Positions 24,701 to 34,499 of a stretch of DNA of 64,000 bases are shown one piece after another. Location of the stretch: assembly GCA_032622095.1 (NCBI GenBank), contig CP136064.1, forward strand, positions 215,032,205 through 215,096,204, read 5' to 3'. Position 1 is the first letter of the stretch. Each line of letters opens with the position of its first letter. Source of the stretch: Siphonodentalium dalli (taxonomy: Eukaryota; Mollusca; Scaphopoda; Gadilida; Siphonodentaliidae). A program made the translations under genes and the position numbers. The notes under the pieces are model-generated. The model did no database searches and was not told the DNA's origin. It saw only the letters and a program-made list of their open reading frames with translations.

Positions 24701-27700
24701 ACAAAATTGATATCTGATCACTCTGAGCCTTGATGGGTGGGTGTTCCTCAACTCGAATCAAATATATTTTACCCCCGAAACCAAAGAAATAGTAATTTGG
24801 GGTGGGGGCATTAATTCAGATTATGCATCTTTAAGCAGGGGGAGGGTTGGAAAAAAAATTCAGGCACATATGGCATTTTTTCCCTTTCGATCATTTTTTG
24901 TACCCACCCACCCCCACCGCCAATTTTTTTTCCGTTTTCGGCAGTTTTTTCCGACCATTTATTGACACCCACCCCCCTTTTAACACTAAAACAGAGATTT
25001 GCGGAGGGAAATTCACTGTAAACAGCTGTATATGAATTTCTGTGCATACTATTTATCATGGATGTTAACATGGACATGTAAATAGGAATGAGTCATTTTG
25101 AGGTCATTCGGCCAAAAAAACATGGCTGCCAGCGGCCATCTTGGATTTCAAAATTTGCAACAAAATACAACACGATAACTGCCTGCAGTCAGTTTACCAG
25201 TTAGAATTACATTATTTCTCTCATTCAAAGTGGTTTTGAAGCCCAACTCATTGCCAAAGCACTAAAAAAACAAGCAGGAAATATTTTTTTTAGTTGCGGA
25301 AAAAATTGCTTGTTGGTGGCTTTGACCACCACCCCGGCATATGTGCCGGAATTTTTTTGTTCACCCCCCCCCCCCTCTGCTTTAAGCACAATTAGCTAAT
25401 AAATGTGTAAAAGGTATCTCATAGATGCTTGAATTAGTGGGAATCAAGTAACCACTAAACAGCAAGTATTCAGTTATCAACATTATCAAACCATGCTGAT
25501 GATGCATCAATCATGCACTACTCAGACTACAGTAATGCCCTAAATAATCGACTCCTTAACCACAGCAGAATCATGGGTACTTTCCGATGAATGGCAACAA
25601 GCCAAATTTCCGACTAAATTACTCATAATTCTGATGTGGTTAAGGAGTCGATTATTTAGGGCATTACTGTAGTTAACTGTTTTCTATTTATTTTCTTTCT
25701 CAGGAGCACTGTGCATCAATGAACAGTGATTTGATTATCATAGACAATATAAATGAACAGGAATATGTCCATGGACTGTTGAGTACTATGGGTAAGTTAT
25801 TCATAAATATGATGTGTTGTCAGTGACTACAAGCCGATCTCTATAACAATTAAGCTACCGAGCTCTATACAAATAAGTATCTAATAAGTATCTAATATAT
25901 ATTTACTCTTTCTATACTAAATGGATTCTCCCAGTTAAAAAATGTAAATCGGAATGGATTATTATTGATTTGGATGGATGTTAAGGTGATAAAAGCAAAC
26001 GAAAGATAAATAAAAGTGCTGAAGGAGACCTATTTATTGAGAGAAATTATGTTCAGATAATAAGTTCAACAAACGACCTCTATATTCATTTCCTTTGCGA
26101 TAACTACTCAACAATGATGCTTTAGTATAGAAAGGGTTCAGATGATGATTTTAATATATCTACAGGACTAGGCGGTGTTATTTTATGGACGGCTGGAAGC
26201 GACCGGCATTTCGAAGGTGATTGGGCATGGCATACACGAGAAGGGCTGCAAAAAATGGAATTTACATTCTGGAATCCTGGTCAGCCAGATGATTATAAAG
26301 GTGTACAAGACTGCATGGCTTTCCAAACCCATAACAGCGGGAGGTGGGATGATGACAGCTGTAGTAATAAACATGGATTCATCTGTGAAATACAGTAAGT
26401 ATGTAATGCTCTAATTAATCGACTCGTTAACCACAGCAGAATTATGAATAACTTTTCAGGATTTAGTCGGAAATATCGCTTGTTGCCACACATCGGAAAG
26501 CTCTCGGCGAGAGATTTCCAATTGAGAGCTTTCCAATGAATGGCAACAAGCCATATTTCCGACTAAATCCTGAAAAGTTACCCATAATTCTGCTGTGGTT
26601 AACGAGTCGATTAATTAGAGCATTACTGTATGTAATGGCGTGATATCAGCACATCCAAGCCTGCAAATAGTGTGTCTGTCATTTACAGAATGAGGTCCCC
26701 AGATAGATGTGCGGGATAGCATCACAAAATTCACCCTCTGGAGACCTCATTCTGCTTATGCCTCATCTTCTGGGAAGTATCTATAGTCTCAAATTAACAT
26801 TGTTTTTAGTTACTTTTCCCTTGTTTCTATATCCCCTAATTTGCAGAAGATAAATGCATAATCAAGGTGACTTATGGGTGAACATCACCAATTTCAACTG
26901 GGGAAATTCAATCTGATCTTAGGTTTCCCATAGCAGTTGAGGCCTAAGCAGAATGATGTTCCCAGAGGGTGAATTTGGTGATGCTAGCCTGCTGTGTGAT
27001 AGTGTCACTAAATTCACCCTCTGGGCACACCTCATTCTGCAAATAACAGTAGCGGAATCAGCTTTGATGGATATCAAATTTGTTCACAAATGAGGTTATA
27101 CAACGTTTTTTTTAAATTGAGGGAACATATACCTCATACAATCGTCAACATAAAAAACAGTTAACTATTTACAACATACAAGAATTGTGTTAAAGCCAGT
27201 CACTAGGTAATAATCACACACCCTCTACATTCACACAATTAGCACCTGTAGGAATCAGTACATTTCGCCATACAGTTTACATGAATGTTTCCAATTTTCA
27301 TAAACCAATAACTGAAGTCGACACTTCAGTTATTGGTTAATGAACATCGGAAACTCCTATGTCACTTCAAGTCGATCGTGTGAACGCGCTCGCTGTGTGT
27401 TATTGTAAGACTCTGCTGGAATTTGAACAATATGTTACTTTTAATTGTTTTGGTAGTTTTGATAAAATGATTAATGTTCTATTTAAAGGCCCACTTAATT
27501 TTCGAAACACCAGATCACATTATATACCACATATTCCATATTATATACCATGAAACACCAGATCACATTATATACCACATATTCCATATTATATACCATG
27601 AAACACCAGATCGCATTATATACCACATATTCCATATTATATAGCATGAAACACCAGATCACATTATATACCACATATTCCATATTATATACCATGAAAC

Positions 27701-30700
27701 ACCTGATCACATTATATACCACATATTCCATATTATATACCATGAAACACCAGATCACATTATATACCACATATTCCATATTATATACCATGAAACACCA
27801 GATATACCACATATTCCATATTATATACCATGAAACACCAGATCACATTATATACCACATATTCCATATTATATACCATGAAACACCAGATCACATTATA
27901 TACCACATATTCCATATTATATACCATGAAACACCAGATCACATTATATACCACATATTCTATATTATATACCATGAAACACCAGATCACATTATTTACA
28001 ACGTATTCCATATTATATACCATGAAACACCAGATCACATTATATACAACGTATTCCATATTATATACCATGAACCACCAGATCACATTATATACAACAT
28101 ATTCCATATTATATACCATGAAACACCAGATCACATTATATACCACGTATTCCATATTATATACCATGAAACACCAGATCACATTATATACCACATATTC
28201 CATATTATATACCATGAAACACCAGATCACATTATATACCACATATTCCATATTATATACCATGAAACACCAGATCACATTATATACAACATATTCCATA
28301 TTATATACCATGAAACACCAGATCACATTATATACAACATATTCCATATTATATTCCATGAACCACCAGATCACATTATATACCACATTTCCATATTATA
28401 TACCATGAACCACCAGATCACATTATATACCACATATTCCATATTATATACCAATTGAAAGAGGACGCTCCAAAACATTGTATTATCAACTGATCCGGTC
28501 GAATAAACTGGGACCATTGTTTTTGTCAAGGTACTGAGGTGTGTTCTGTGATTAATTTTGATCCAGACTGTACTATAAAGTCTATTATTATATATATATT
28601 ATATCAATGGAAGGGGAATAACTCTATCTCTTAGTTTGAATTCTGATGCATTCTGGGTTAACAAGGGGGGAAGTCTTGGAATGAATCTGAGAACCTCTAT
28701 CACTTGGTGGACACTCCAAGGCCACAGCTGTTCCATATTCTGGTGGAATATATATATTTTTGGTTCCTCTTCCAAATGGTATATAATATGGGATATGTTG
28801 TGTATAATGTAATCAGGTCATTCGAAAATTAAGTGGGCCTTTAAGATGCACCAGTATATGATTATAAGGAATGACTGCCAATCAAAATCCAATGACCCCA
28901 ATCGATCTGCATGTCATTTCTTAAATAATTACGGTTTGCAAATAAATGCTGGATGTGTGTGTGACTATTTTGTCTATAATATATCACATTCTATTATAGT
29001 GAATGACACTTCTAGAGAGACTTTTTTGAAAGAAAATTGTTCAAATTCAAAATTTCCCATCTACAGGTGATCATAAACATGCCTGAAACTTTTCGAAACA
29101 TTTCTCAGATAAATGTGGGCTGCAAAGTGTGCCGATGAATTCAAATTTTAAATCAAAGTTGGCTGCTGGCGGCCATGTTTTTTAATGAACTTTGGAGAAA
29201 TTTATGACTCCCATATAGAGGTCCCCCCTGGATATCTATATGAAGTTGAAGTTTAGTGACAAACGAATTAGGGATGTGGCCTGTACAGTGTGCTAAAGGA
29301 AATATAGACAGACGATAGATGGCAACCCATGGCAAAATCCAAGATGGCCATGTTTTTAATTACAGGACTGATTTAAAGAAAATTGTTGAATGGTAATTTA
29401 ATCTAAAAATTAGCATACAACAATTTTCATTAAATCGGTCCTGTGATAGGCGTGAAAATTAGTGAGATGGTAGACAACTCTTACAGAGATTGCTGAAATT
29501 CATGTACAGTAATGGTCTAATTAATCGACTCCTTAACCACAGCAGAATTATGGGTAACTTTAATTAGAGCATTACTTTATATGGAATTTTTTTAAGTGAT
29601 TAATACCACTCCCATGCAGTCCCATCCACCAGAAATTAATATGTCAAATTTGCTTGGATCATATAATAGATCTTTGGTAAAAAGTTAAATGTCTGCACTC
29701 ATGTCCTATTATTTGTACATAAAGCATGGCTCAAAATTAATCTTCACATAAACAACATGTACATGTACACTGAATTTCTAACTATGATTCCTATTTCCTG
29801 ACATTTCATCATTTCGGATCTCTGACTATGGAGATAATACTTTATTGTTCAAAGATGTGTAGAAATTACCCTACAGAGTTGATTTATCAGTTGAGCGATA
29901 CTTTAAACGATAGCAATGAAGTACTCACTTCAAACCAAAGTTTGTCTATGTTATAATTCCCAATTGACCCAGATGAATGGATTAAATTATACGAAGATAT
30001 TCGTGGGTTTTTTGTTGTTGTTGTTCTTAGTGTCTAATATTTGGCAAAAAATATTTACTTTTTCTGTTCTATGTCATCTTTTGAAGGTCCAGTAAGTATA
30101 TATCACTATATAATACATTATTTTTCAAAGATGTGTAGAAATTACCCTACATAGTTGATTTATCAGTTGAGCGATAATTTAAACGATAGCAATGAAGTAC
30201 TCTCTTCAAACCAAAGTTTGTCTATGTTATAAATCCCAATTGACCCAGATGAATTAATGGATGAAAATATACAAAGTTATTCGTGGGATTTTGTTGTTGT
30301 TGTTCTTTGTGTCTAATATTTGGCAAAAAATATTAGCTTTTTCTGTTCTATGTCATATTTTGAAGGTCCAGTAAGTATATATCACTTTAACCTTTCTATA
30401 CTGAGTGGATTCTCCCATCCAGTTATTAACGTGTATATTAGAATGGTCTATTATACATTTGGAGGGATGTTCAGGTAATAAAAGCAGATGACAGACAGAA
30501 AAATGGTAATATAAAGAGCATATAGTTATTGATGGGAAATGTTCAGATAATAAGTTCAATGGTCATTTGTTGAACTTATTTTCTGGACGTTTCCTATGGT
30601 ATAACTACTCATCAATGATGGTTTAGTATAGAAAGGATTAAGATAACATACTTCTTCCTTCATGCAATTCACTATCTGAAATCAATGTCATACATAAGGA

Positions 30701-31744
30701 CATGTCGTAGCTGTGAAATATATCCATTGTTTCTTGGTCAATTTCTATGAAACTTAATTGTGATAGATATTTACCACCATGACAGCCTGTGCACCTGTGA
30801 TTACGCGATTGGTTGGACGTATATTTTTGTTGAGTTATCACTCTTATTGACTTGGCAATTTTCTTTGTAATAGTTGTGTTTGTTTGCCAAGCTCTCGTTA
30901 ACTTTGAGTTTATAGAGTTTACTAATTTTGTGTATTTATCAACCTACATTGTATTGTAACATGTTAAGGTCATATTGAATTTTCTTTTTATATAAATATG
31001 AAAGGAAGAATCTTCATTTCCTGATGTGGTTACAGCTTATACAATGTTGTCAAATCGGAAACAAAAATTGTGAACTTGTAATTTATAGCACTATTGTGTT
31101 CATACTGTTTAACCCATTCTATCCTACATGTATTCTTCCAGTCAGTTACAAAGTGTACATAATAATGGTATATTATTAAATCTGAGGGATGTTAATGTGT
31201 AAAAGCAGATGACAGATGAATAAACGTGCAGAAGGAGCCCTATTTATTGAGTGAAATGGTCATTTATCATCATGATCAGTATTAAACTTATTTTCTGAAC
31301 ATTTCCTATGGGATAACTACTCATCAATGATGCTTTAGTATACAAAGGGTTAAGCATGTATACATGAACTTAAAGATTATTCCTTGCATTTCAATTTTCA
31401 GTGACTGCAATTGCTGTTGAATATGTATGATTGATTATAATACTATTAATGGATTATACTTTATTTATGTTATTCTGTGTTTATTACACACCACCCATCC
31501 TAGATTCCATTAATTTGAAGTTAAAGACTTAAGTTTATTCATGTTTTCGTGGTTGTTGTGAATGTCATTATGTCATTACGTCATTGAAATCATCCAATGC
31601 CACACATATGTGTAGAATCACTTGAAGAATATGACATGGCCCAAGACGATGGAACGGCATGTTTTTCAGGAACAGTCACGTAATACAAATGTTCATTGTT
31701 ACTTCTCTCTTTGTAGGCGGACAGGAGATGAAGCTATTGGATGA
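18657..31744 (+). CDS. Secreted C-type lectin, gene 2 (QPD type), five exons
   Basis: Coding exons are 18657-18705, 20401-20492, 25704-25791, 26166-26394 and 31717-31744: 486 nt, 161 aa, introns all GT-AG in phases 1, 0, 1, 2. Residues 1-16 are a hydrophobic signal peptide. The remainder is one long-form CTLD: Cys23-Cys33 (extra N-terminal pair), Cys50-Cys150 and Cys126-Cys142 by family pattern. Other landmarks are W43, the WTAG core at 84-87, Q116-P117-D118 after W112-N-P-G, and W137-D-D in place of the usual WND. QPD is linked in animal lectins to galactose-type binding. The acidic residue of the common E-N-C triplet is Gln124, so calcium site 2 may be altered. The product should be exported and bind glycans, as innate-immune lectins of invertebrates do; that role is inference. 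Confidence 0.92.
19019..19270. mobile_element. MITE family D copy, gene 2 intron 1
   Basis: Inverted ends AACCCTTTC(A/T)ATACTAAATG and TTTAGTATAGAAAGGG enclose about 250 bp. An inner hairpin is built from 'GGAAATGTTTAGATAATAAG' and its inverse. CCCTTT ends as in families F, J and M. Confidence 0.75.
19701..20164. mobile_element. MITE family B, copy 5, gene 2 intron 1
   Basis: TTAA-flanked, left end TTAAAGGCCCACTTAACTTT, right end AAATTAAGTGGGTCTTTAA. The interior matches copy 6 in the same orientation. Confidence 0.8.
20401..20492 (+). CDS. Gene 2 exon 2: CTLD start
   Basis: 92 nt; acceptor TTTCACACAG and donor AG|GTACAT. Encodes the LLCDGFV...NECYR...MTWVQAK segment with the first two cysteines and the conserved W-x-x-A-K at the end. 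It finishes on a whole codon. Confidence 0.92.
20968..21531 (-). pseudogene. Non-LTR retrotransposon reverse-transcriptase C-terminal relic, gene 2 intron 2
   Basis: Read on the minus strand, 'QIIGIVNRSFTNLNIDTF' is followed by an in-frame stop, then 'LLYISMVRPIIEYCNSAW'. After a frame change near 21365 come 'LKYGILNGHYN', 'RTRGHNKKLQMP' and 'QRVVNSWNSLPDFAVEAPTL'. This order is that of the thumb and C-terminus of CR1/Jockey-group reverse transcriptases (MVRP.LEY...W, TRGH..KL, NRVVD.WNSLP..VV.AP). The open part is 134 codons. It is inactive and antisense to the lectin gene. Confidence 0.78.
22236..22452. mobile_element. Foldback MITE family C, copy 1, gene 2 intron 2
   Basis: An almost perfect palindrome of about 215 bp: 'TACAGTAATGCCCTAATTAA' at the left, its inverse at the right, arms of about 105 bp meeting at the AAAGCTCTC/GAGAGCTTT centre (about 22340). 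Transcribed RNA would form one long hairpin. Confidence 0.85.
22945..22963. repeat. (TCTA)n microsatellite
   Basis: About five perfect tetranucleotide units. Confidence 0.85.
23190..23340. mobile_element. Degraded MITE family D fragment
   Basis: TTAACCCTTT at 23194, then 'AAAAGTATACATTGGAATGG' as in other D copies; the right end is unrecognisable. Confidence 0.4.
23565..24074. repeat. Dispersed repeat T, long copy, gene 2 intron 2
   Basis: Matches 8104-8352 at both ends and carries about 230 extra bases in the middle (about 23710-23955). Confidence 0.65.
24075..24415. repeat. Array of TTAAGC / GCTTAA palindromes
   Basis: Words such as 'TATGCTTAAGCATAA', 'TTACGCTTAAGC' and 'CGCTTAAGCGTAATT' recur with irregular spacing and many self-complementary junctions. 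A related array with GCGCAATAAGG lies at 59590-59895. Confidence 0.6.
24416..24800. mobile_element. MITE family E, copy 1 (right end lost)
   Basis: Left end TTAAAGGTACTCAATCCGAT is intact, and the (CAA)n run, 'TTGAGTTATCCATC' region and 'CCGAAACCAAAGAAATAGTA' end region are in order. The right terminal repeat is absent, replaced by a G-rich tract. Confidence 0.7.
25528..25671. mobile_element. Foldback MITE family C, copy 2, ending 32 bp before gene 2 exon 3
   Basis: TACAGTAATGCCCTAAATAA at the left and its inverse at the right, about 144 bp because the centre is deleted. Only the pyrimidine tract TTTTCTATTTATTTTCTTTC and CAG remain between it and the exon at 25704. Confidence 0.85.
25704..25791 (+). 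CDS. Gene 2 exon 3: CTLD helix 2
   Basis: 88 nt; acceptor TTTCTCAG, donor G|GTAAGT. Encodes EHCASMNSDLIIIDNINEQE and on to HGLLSTM, the C....LI.I....E segment of CTLDs. Confidence 0.92.
25904..26138. mobile_element. MITE family D copy filling most of gene 2 intron 3
   Basis: Ends CTTTCTATACTAAATGG and GCTTTAGTATAGAAAGGG. It makes up about 235 of the 374 intron bases; the acceptor is 27 bp further on. Confidence 0.75.
26166..26394 (+). CDS. Gene 2 exon 4: CTLD core with QPD
   Basis: 229 nt; acceptor CTACAG, donor GTAAGT. Encodes the WTAG core, FWNPGQPDD, the QDC triplet, GRWDDDSC and GFICEI. It holds the sugar- and calcium-site residues. Confidence 0.93.
26401..26630. mobile_element. Foldback MITE family C, copy 3, starting next to the gene 2 exon 4 donor
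   Basis: A palindrome of about 230 bp whose left arm begins within a few bases of GTAAGT (26395-26400). The right end is GCATTACTGTA. The arms are imperfect at the centre (GAGAGATTTCCAATTGAGAG). Confidence 0.8.
26656..27052. mobile_element. MITE family A, copy 1, gene 2 intron 4
   Basis: Left end 'CAAGCCTGCAAATAGTGTGT', repeated 'CATTCTGC'/'GCAGAATGAG' and 'TTCACCCTCTGG' blocks facing each other, as in the copies at 54331 and 56818. The right terminus is degraded. Confidence 0.7.
27053..27482. other. Gene 2 intron 4 spacer with a short hairpin at 27308-27335
   Basis: 'CAATAACTGAAG' faces 'CTTCAGTTATTG' around TCGACA; nothing else is recognised. Confidence 0.5.
27483..28844. mobile_element. 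MITE family B, copy 6, carrying a 48-bp minisatellite
   Basis: Termini TTAAAGGCCCACTTAATTTT and AAATTAAGTGGGCCTTTAA with TTAA edges. The subterminal region, present once in the other copies, is expanded to a tandem array (27504-28451), so the element is 1.36 kb rather than 0.45 kb. The rest (28452-28844) matches copy 5. Confidence 0.85.
27504..28451. repeat. Minisatellite, about 20 units of 48 bp
   Basis: The unit starts GAAACACCAGATCACATTAT and ends TTATATACCAT. Unit starts are at 27504, 27552, 27600 and so on; one unit is 40 bp (27792) and the penultimate one 47 bp (28360). Variants (CAACGTATTCC, GAACCACC) cluster in neighbouring units, as expected from local duplication. Because 48 is a multiple of 3 and the unit lacks stops in several frames, long open frames appear on both strands (302, 201, 192 and 105 codons); none is a gene. 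Confidence 0.93.
28845..29350. other. Gene 2 intron 4 spacer
   Basis: No exon is recognised. A 'GGCCATGTTTTT' word recurs near 29171 and 29347, and the inverse 'GCCATCTTGGATTT' type is also seen near 25130. Confidence 0.4.
29363..29445. repeat. Short foldback repeat
   Basis: ACAGGACTGATTTAAAGAAA faces its near-inverse ATTTTCATTAAATCGGTCCTGT with about 35 bp between. Confidence 0.6.
29505..29578. mobile_element. MITE family C, copy 4 (internally deleted)
   Basis: Only the terminal portions remain: TACAGTAATGGTCTAATTAA through GGGTAACTTT, then AATTAGAGCATTACT. Confidence 0.75.
29851..30386. repeat. Two-unit tandem duplication, 276 bp, gene 2 intron 4
   Basis: AAAGATGTGTAGAAATTACC starts both units (29851 and 30127). 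Each ends with GAAGGTCCAGTAAGTATATA and has a (GTT)n run in the middle. Differences are few. Confidence 0.8.
30387..30649. mobile_element. MITE family D copy, gene 2 intron 4
   Basis: TTAACCTTTCTATACTGAGT and TTTAGTATAGAAAGG ends with the characteristic 'AGATAATAAGTTCA' hairpin inside. Confidence 0.75.
31109..31352. mobile_element. MITE family D copy, gene 2 intron 4
   Basis: Ends TTAACCCATTCTATCCTACA and GCTTTAGTATACAAAGGGTTAA, TTAA at both edges. Confidence 0.7.
31717..31744 (+). CDS. Gene 2 exon 5: C-terminal tail and stop
   Basis: Acceptor TTTGTAG; completes Gln153 and reads R-T-G-D-E-A-I-G then TGA at 31742-31744. Same 28-nt exon in genes 1 and 3. Confidence 0.9.
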
Positions 31745-31885
31745 AATGTGTTACTAAATACCAACGAATCCCAGTGAAGTAGTCCGTTCTCAGTGTGTCG
31801 AGTAAGCTGGATGAACAACTCATAACATCTTCTACAGGTTCCTGGAATAATTGGTCCAATAAACTGATATTATATTTAAACTCCT
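31745..31885 (+). other. 3' UTR and AATAAA of lectin gene 2
   Basis: AATAAA at 31858-31863. 'GTTACTAAATACCAA' after the stop is shared with gene 3, where a MITE splits it. Confidence 0.75.
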
Positions 31886-32036
31886 GTTAACTCTTCTGGT
31901 GCCGATGCTGACCGAAGTGGTCAAACCCATGCGTCCAAAAATGTCCAATTCACCAGCAAATACACTAGCACCCGGAAAAGTTTAATTTGACACCAAACTT
32001 TTTCTCAACTTTGTTATACCCCTGAAATGAAGTTAT

Positions 32037-32059
32037 GGGGGGGGGGGGGGGGGGGGGGG
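32037..32059. repeat. Poly-G run, 23 G
   Basis: An uninterrupted run within a 'TATACCCC ... GGGG-TATA' context; length may be unreliable in assembly. A similar, interrupted G tract is near 38405-38430. Confidence 0.8.
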
Positions 32060-32292
32060 TATATAGGAATCAGCTTGTCCATCCATCTGTTGTGGAAGCT
32101 AGTTTGTCTGAACTTGTGTTCCTACAATACTCACTCAATTTGTTGGAAAATTGGCACAGATATTTAGTATCATGGGAACTGTGCATCTGAGATTATGAGG
32201 TCCGTCCGACTTTTTTAATTGAGTTATCAACTTTGATATTTCTCAACATGCTTAATTTTTCCCAGGCTGTATTTCTACATTTTCCAAAATAT

Positions 32293-32713
32293 TTAAAGGC
32301 CCACTTATTTTTCGAATGACCAGATTACATTATACACAACATATCCCATATTATATACCATTTGGAAGAGGAACCAAAAATATATATATTCCACCAGAAT
32401 ATGGAACAGCTGTGGCCTTCGAGTGTCCACTCTCAAATTCATTTCAAGACTCCCCCCTTGTCAACCCAGAATGCATCTTAATTCAAACTATTAGATAGAG
32501 TTATTCACCTTCCATTGAGAATATAGTACAGTCTGGATCAATATTAATCACAGAATACCCCTCAGTACCTCGACAAAAACAATATGTTCCCAGTTTATTC
32601 GACCGAATCAGTTGATAATACAATGTTTTGGAGCTTCCTCTTTCAAATGGTATAATATGGAATATGTTGTATATAATGTGATCTGGTGGTTCGAAAATTA
32701 AGTGGGCCTTTAA
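32293..32713. mobile_element. MITE family B, copy 7, between genes 2 and 3
   Basis: TTAAAGGCCCACTTATTTTT and AAAATTAAGTGGGCCTTTAA ends, TTAA edges; interior inverted relative to copies 5 and 6. Confidence 0.8.
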
Positions 32714-32929
32714 TACTGTGTGAACCTGTGCACCTGTGATTATGAGCTCCATCTAACCTTATTTAGTGAACTTATTGCCCATTTTCGACTTAGAAATTTG
32801 TCTCATCATGCATAATTTTGTCCGAGTTTGTATTCCTTGTGTTTTTGCCCTTTAATGAAGCCCAATTGCTCTGCAGGGGTATCCTTTGTTCCACTGGGAA
32901 AGTCTCACATCTAGTTTTACTGTAGGAGA

Positions 32930-33075
32930 CAATATCCCTGTATTCTTATACTCTTGTACCAACTATGCACATCTATGCAATCAAATGAGAACACATTATT
33001 CTGTATACTTACAGCTGTTTGAATGGTCTGTCCATGGAGAGCACAGCTCTATATTGTATATATTATATCTCATAT
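32930..33075 (+). pseudogene. Relict lectin promoter/5' UTR
   Basis: 'GAGAACACATTATTCTGTA' then 'CTGTCCATGGAGAGCACAGC' and 'TATATTGTATA' align with the gene 4 upstream region ('GATAAGAACACACTATTCTA', 'CTGTCCCTGACCGGAGAGCA', 'TATATTGTGCTATA'). The GATA core is lost and no M-Y-S signal-peptide ATG follows, so it looks like the leftover of a dead fifth paralogue. Confidence 0.55.
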
Positions 33076-33149
33076 GACTTTCTCACTTTCTAATTGGATG
33101 AAAATCGCCACAATATTTCTGATAGAACCCTACAAATTGCGGGTGTGAG

Positions 33150-33416
33150 ATAGATAACTCTAAAATCATGTTGTTAGTTATTAATAATAATAACCACTTG
33201 ATTTTAGAGTTATCCATCTTACACCCGCAATTTGTCTGTTTGACCACGAGGCAGACTAAGTTAGTGGCCCAAATCTCGAGAAATTAACGAACTTCAAAAA
33301 TCGATATCTGATCACTCTGAGATGTGTGGGTTCCTCGACTCTAATCAAATATTTTTTACCCCCGAAGCCAAAGAAATAGTAATTTAGGGGTGCTTAATCG
33401 GATTGAGTACCTTTAA
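33150..33416. mobile_element. MITE family E, copy 2 (left part lost)
   Basis: Right end ATCGGATTGAGTACCTTTAA and the preceding 'CCGAAGCCAAAGAAATAGTA' are intact; the left terminus is missing. Confidence 0.65.
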
Positions 33417-33452
33417 AGACAAAGTTGTAAACTTTTACCAAAATTTCATTTT

Positions 33453-33681
33453 ACCTTTTATATATTAAATGGATTATCCCACCCAGTTATAAAAGTAAAT
33501 AATGGAATGGTCTATTATTCATTTGGAGGAGTGTTCAGAAAATTGAGCAGATGTCATTATGATGAAAAGATACTACAAGTGCACAAGTATTCATATTCTT
33601 TTGGTGGGAAATGTTCAGACAAGAAGTTCAACAATTTGTTTGGAACTACTCATCAATGAGTATTTAGTTTAGAAATTGTTA
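33453..33681. mobile_element. MITE family D copy (decayed ends)
   Basis: 'ATTAAATGGATTATCCCACC' to 'GAGTATTTAGTTTAGAAATTG', with 'GGGAAATGTTCAGA' inside. Confidence 0.6.
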
Positions 33682-34021
33682 AACATGATTATTAGAAATA
33701 AATGGATGGACCATGAAGACATGATGTATGTTGTAACTTATAACACAATAATTCTGCCCTGATCTTTCTCACCACAACGGTCACCACATATCTGTAAAAT
33801 ATGAGTCGGAGAACAGGGTTAAAAATGTGTGACTAAAAAGAATTATGAGAAGAACATGTTTTAAAATGTGTGGCATAAAACAATTGTGAAAAGATTAGAC
33901 TTCTTTCAAATTAAAATGACCATTTTCACCAGTGTTTGATAAAATAGAATGAATAATGCATGACTTTTCATTCACTATGCCAACAAAGTGTTCCTCTCCG
34001 ACCACTATTTTGGCATAGTCC

Positions 34022-34416
34022 AGTTTGGTAGCCCAGTGGTTAGATTGTCGGACTTGTAATATGGTCTTAACTCACCGACATGAGTTCGTGCCCATCTCGA
34101 CAATTGTCTCCACAATAGTGGATTGGTCGGATTAGGCAATGTGTGAGTTTCAAAGCCACACGCTGTTCAAATCTCGCACCAGGTTGTGACCCTTGGGCAA
34201 GGTCACTTGTACTGTGCTCGCTTTGTAGTACCTAGACGAGAGATAGGAAACTGGTTGTTGGTTAAGCGTAAGTTGCTCTAGTGGAGTGCTTGTAAAATGG
34301 CAGCAGACATAAGATTCGGCATTACTCAACAGCTGGGGTAATAATGTGAAATGCTTAGGGTCCGCTGGTATAGGAGATGAGTGCTATATAAGCACTATTA
34401 TTATTATTATTATTAG
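34022..34416 (+). mobile_element. tRNA-derived SINE
   Basis: The head has a polymerase III A box (TAGCCCAGTGG, 34029-34039) and B box (GAGTTCGTGCC, 34082-34092). A middle part with 'CTTGGGCAAGGTCACTT' resembles conserved central domains of animal SINEs. The tail 'GTGCTATATAAGCACTA' runs into (TTA)n. It sits between genes 2 and 3, about 390 bp upstream of the gene 3 ATG. Confidence 0.75.
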
Positions 34417-34499
34417 TCAACTCCAAGCCATGCATTATCTGTATAATAGTGTATACATGCATGTCCTAGCAACTATTTGTATACTCCGATGTGAAAACC

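Noticed and set aside
27504-28451. Regular repeat array that might be taken for CRISPR
   Set aside because: Units are contiguous without unique spacers, and the setting is a eukaryotic intron.
27550-28458. 302-codon open frame and its antisense partners (27781-28386, 27830-28408, 27495-27812)
   Set aside because: They are the 48-bp minisatellite read in different frames; unit length divisible by three makes them open by construction.
34022-34100. Functional tRNA gene
   Set aside because: Stem pairing is poor and the sequence continues into a SINE body and (TTA)n tail.
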